A DNA stretch of 64,000 nt from Candidatus Wallbacteria bacterium (lineage in GTDB: Bacteria > Muiribacteriota > UBA6191 > JACPRK01). The notes under the pieces were generated by a model that searched no databases, had not been told where the DNA came from, and saw only the letters and a list, made by a program, of their open reading frames with translations. The first letter of the stretch is position 1; every line of letters begins with the position of its first letter. The position numbers were made by a program, and so were the translations under genes. Positions 62,085 through 64,000 of the stretch are shown here, piece by piece. The stretch is taken from contig JACQZN010000080.1 in NCBI GenBank assembly GCA_016213845.1, positions 37,872 through 101,871 of the forward strand, read 5' to 3'.

Positions 62085-62614
62085 TCTTGTTCCTCGGCCC
62101 GCTGCCTCCTGGACACGGCCGTGTCGTGCGACAGGAGAAAGAGGACCACAATTCCGCTGAAGATACCCAACAGGACGTTCACCATACCACTCTCGGACCC
62201 GTAGTCCGAGAGAATTCGTGTCGCCTGCCAGAGACTGAAGCCCAGGATGAGGATTCCGGCGAGATAGCCCATCGCACGTTTGACGGTGTTGCGGCTGTCC
62301 CGCTCCCGCAGCAGCCTGCGCTTGGGGCCGATGCGGACCGGCTGTTCTCCGCCCGCCCGGCGGCCCCGAAGTTCGACGCCCGATCCCCGTGTGAGGAGCC
62401 TCCGCGTGATGCGCCGCCAGAGGCGACGCAGCAGTCCCGGACGCCGACCCGAGTCCCGTTGGGAGTAGAGCCGGGCGATGGACGCCACCTGGCCCCCGCC
62501 TCGGAGTTCCTCGCGCGCGACCGGCTGTTCCAGGCGCAGCAGATTGCCTTCGCGGGAGTGCGAGGGCCCCTTGGTCGCCGGCCGGCCTGCCGGGCGAGTG
62601 CGTCGCTCGAGCAT
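62075..62614 (-). CDS. Basic membrane protein of unknown function, overlapping tRNA-Pro
   Basis: Predicted protein of 179 residues; GAAGG precedes ATG 62614. The N-terminal 110 residues are Arg-rich and likely cytoplasmic or disordered. Two transmembrane helices follow ([22 protein letters not shown] and [18 protein letters not shown]). Its TAG stop is formed by positions 8-10 of the tRNA-Pro sequence, so message and tRNA share a transcript end. No family recognised. Confidence 0.65.
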
Positions 62615-62621
62615 CGTGCCT

Positions 62622-62885
62622 TCAGTTTGAAGTGATGAACCGTACAAAATGGACGGCGGCCAATCCCGCCAGAAGTGCGATGAGATAGCCCGACACGGAA
62701 TCCCTCATCGGCTCGAAGAACTTGGCATCCGAGAGCTGGTGGCAGCAGGACCGTAGTCCCTGGAAGAACGCGTAAAGAAAGGCTGCCGGAAGAAGAATGA
62801 ACCCCGCTAGCAGGAGTCCGGAGAGCGCTCGTTCCAGCCGATACCTCCGCGTTCTGGAAGCCCGGCTCCCAGATTCGGGCGGCAT
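62622..62885 (-). CDS. Small two-helix membrane protein
   Basis: Predicted protein of up to 87 residues. After a basic start come two transmembrane helices (LSGLLLAGFILLPAAFLYAFFQGL and SGYLIALLAGLAAVHFVRFI) with a CCHQ-containing loop. The ATG at 62885 overlaps the TATAAT of a strong promoter, so it is probably not used. GGAGGT lies in front of an in-frame CTG about 45 nt downstream of that ATG, a possible rare start. Function unknown; it precedes the basic membrane protein by 7 nt. Confidence 0.5.
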   Translation of the reverse strand: MPPESGSRASRTRRYRLERALSGLLLAGFILLPAAFLYAFFQGLRSCCHQLSDAKFFEPMRDSVSGYLIALLAGLAAVHFVRFITSN

Positions 62886-62912
62886 TATAGCCGCCGTCGC
62901 AAGTGAAGTCAA
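62884..62912 (-). promoter_or_regulatory. Near-consensus sigma-70 promoter
   Basis: On the minus strand TTGACT (62907-62912), a 17-bp spacer, then TATAAT (62884-62889). It would drive the two small membrane-protein genes and tRNA-Pro. Confidence 0.75.
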
Positions 62913-62973
62913 AGAGTTTGCGGCCCCAATGGAGCTTTCGCTGGCCTCCGAGCCGGCGACGACCGCCTGCGGC

Positions 62974-64000
62974 TCAGAGCCTCTCGAGCTCGACGCGGCC
63001 ACCGGGTAGGCTGCGCGCGCGCCAGAAGATTCTGCCCTGGAAGGCTGCCCGCAAAGCGCGGATGTCCGGCTGTTCGAGCGCGTAGACGACGGGCGCGTCC
63101 AGGCGGACCGGCTGCTGCGGAAAGGCGCAGTTCCAGAGCTCGGTGCCGACGACGATGACCGCTGGGGAGTCAGGCGAGCGAGCCTCGACAGCATTCACCA
63201 GGGCGGGGCCGACGCCCCAATAGTCGTCGGAGAATCCCCGGACCAGGCGCGGTCCGTAGAACGCACCGCCGGCCAGGGTGAATCCAGCCAGGGCCAGGGC
63301 GACCACGCCCCGGCCGCAGGCAACGTCACCCAGCGCCGCCCCGACCCGCCGCGCCAGGAAGAGACAAGCGCCGGCCGTCAACGCGAGCCACAGGCCGGCT
63401 GTCTCGTAGATGTAGCGTGGCCCGAAGCAGAGGTCCTGGTAGTAGTGGAATCCGTACAGCAGTGAGAGCCCCCCTGCGCACGAGAAGGCCAAGAGCTCCC
63501 AGGCCGCCAGCGCCGGCCCCAGGGTCATGCGCACCATCAGCGGAGCCAGCGCGGCCACCGGCCAGGTGAACAGGTACTTCTGCAGCGAGTTGTAGCTGCC
63601 CAGGAAGTTGGCAACGGCCTTTTCGGGCCAGTGCTCGTTGCCGACGATTCCCGAGCCGAATCCGAGCCGGAAGGAGCCGTCCAGGTGGCGGCTCACGGGG
63701 AAGACGGCCGGACTGCCCGTGACCAGGGCGTTCTGGACGGCCAGCGGAGCCAGGCCGATCGCGCACCCGACCACGAGCGCTCCGGCCCAGGCTGTGCGAT
63801 CCCGAGGGGAGCTTGCCAGCAGCCAGAGAGCGTCCCCCGCCAGCGGCAGGCTCATCCCCAAAGCGGTGAGGGGCCGCACCGTCGCGAAGAACCCGAGCGC
63901 TACCCCCGCTGCCAGGGCCCACGCCAGCCTTCCCGTCGCCGCGCGCCGGGAACGGCCATAGGTCCAGAGCGTGAGCTGGAAGGCGGCCAGGGCTCCGGTA
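62974..64000 (-). CDS. Polytopic membrane protein, glycosyltransferase-39-like C-terminal part (5' truncated)
   Basis: The frame is open to the right window edge, so only the last 342 or so residues are visible; a GTG at 63879 is internal. Eight or more hydrophobic segments alternate with short loops. FHYYQDLCFGPRYIYETAG resembles the F-G-P-R-Y-x-Y-E segment of membrane-bound mannosyl/arabinosyl-type transferases (PMT/ArnT superfamily), whose catalytic Asp would lie upstream, outside the window. The C-terminal 110 residues are extracytoplasmic (VIVVGTELWNCAFPQQPVRL). Lipid-linked sugar transfer is the likely role, but the active site is not visible. Confidence 0.7.
   Translation of the reverse strand, partial: TGALAAFQLTLWTYGRSRRAATGRLAWALAAGVALGFFATVRPLTALGMSLPLAGDALWLLASSPRDRTAWAGALVVGCAIGLAPLAVQNALVTGSPAVFPVSRHLDGSFRLGFGSGIVGNEHWPEKAVANFLGSYNSLQKYLFTWPVAALAPLMVRMTLGPALAAWELLAFSCAGGLSLLYGFHYYQDLCFGPRYIYETAGLWLALTAGACLFLARRVGAALGDVACGRGVVALALAGFTLAGGAFYGPRLVRGFSDDYWGVGPALVNAVEARSPDSPAVIVVGTELWNCAFPQQPVRLDAPVVYALEQPDIRALRAAFQGRIFWRARSLPGGRVELERL

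Overview
This is a GC-rich bacterial chromosome segment, densely packed with mostly housekeeping genes on both strands. No phage, insertion sequence or CRISPR array was found. Gene content fits a diderm-like, surface-active bacterium from an uncultivated or deep-branching lineage. It has type IV pilin and pseudopilin parts, prepilin peptidase, lipoprotein signal sequences, HEAT, TPR and FHA scaffold proteins, and cohesin/dockerin-type secreted proteins. I cannot fix the phylum from sequence alone.

Layout. Positions 1-7500 hold an ABC-2 permease/CPBP protease fusion, a TPR lipoprotein, a fibronectin-type lipoprotein, a membrane coiled-coil protein and a secreted protein. Positions 7500-9030 hold queE-queC and tRNA-Ala. 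Positions 9190-14600 hold a HEAT-repeat exported protein, a membrane patatin-like protein, a Flp-like pilin and tRNA-Arg. Positions 14755-23131 form a pilus/secretion-flavoured block: an M50 protease, a fusion of a prepilin-peptidase N-domain with a pseudopilin, a PulJ-like pseudopilin, an FHA-GAF-AAA+ protein, and a PilT-type ATPase carrying about 780 residues of HEAT repeats. Positions 23260-31150 hold a histone H1-like protein, MurG, a membrane protein-HAD-cNMP operon, a nucleotidyltransferase, a PPX-CHAD polyphosphate pair and a zinc-ribbon protein. Positions 31765-37424 hold RNase E/G and, convergent with it, a cNMP-sensor/REC-kinase/GlgC operon.

A cluster of DnaA-box-like sites at 37538-37600 lies next to rsmG and mnmG, a gene neighbourhood often found at bacterial replication origins. 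Positions 37703-43001 look like one operon: prepilin peptidase, pseudopilin, mnmG, Hpt protein, rsmG. Positions 43198-49854 hold a MogA-type gene and three consecutive cohesin/dockerin-like secreted proteins. Positions 50335-54600 hold GAPDH, an eight-domain ribosomal protein S1 and Cmk. Positions 54912-64000 hold a response regulator, NadB, an RlmD-like methyltransferase, a stand-alone MshEN domain protein, a DppBC permease pair, a FabH-like/GGDEF-like fusion that appears catalytically dead, tRNA-Pro, small membrane proteins and a truncated membrane glycosyltransferase-like gene.

Regulation. Several intergenic regions contain near-consensus sigma-70 promoters (TTGACT or TTTACA, 17-18 bp, then TATAAT, TATACT or TAGACT). 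Four genes show a -10-like box exactly 7 nt before an in-frame start codon, which suggests leaderless transcripts. Many genes overlap by ATGA or TGATG, which indicates translational coupling.
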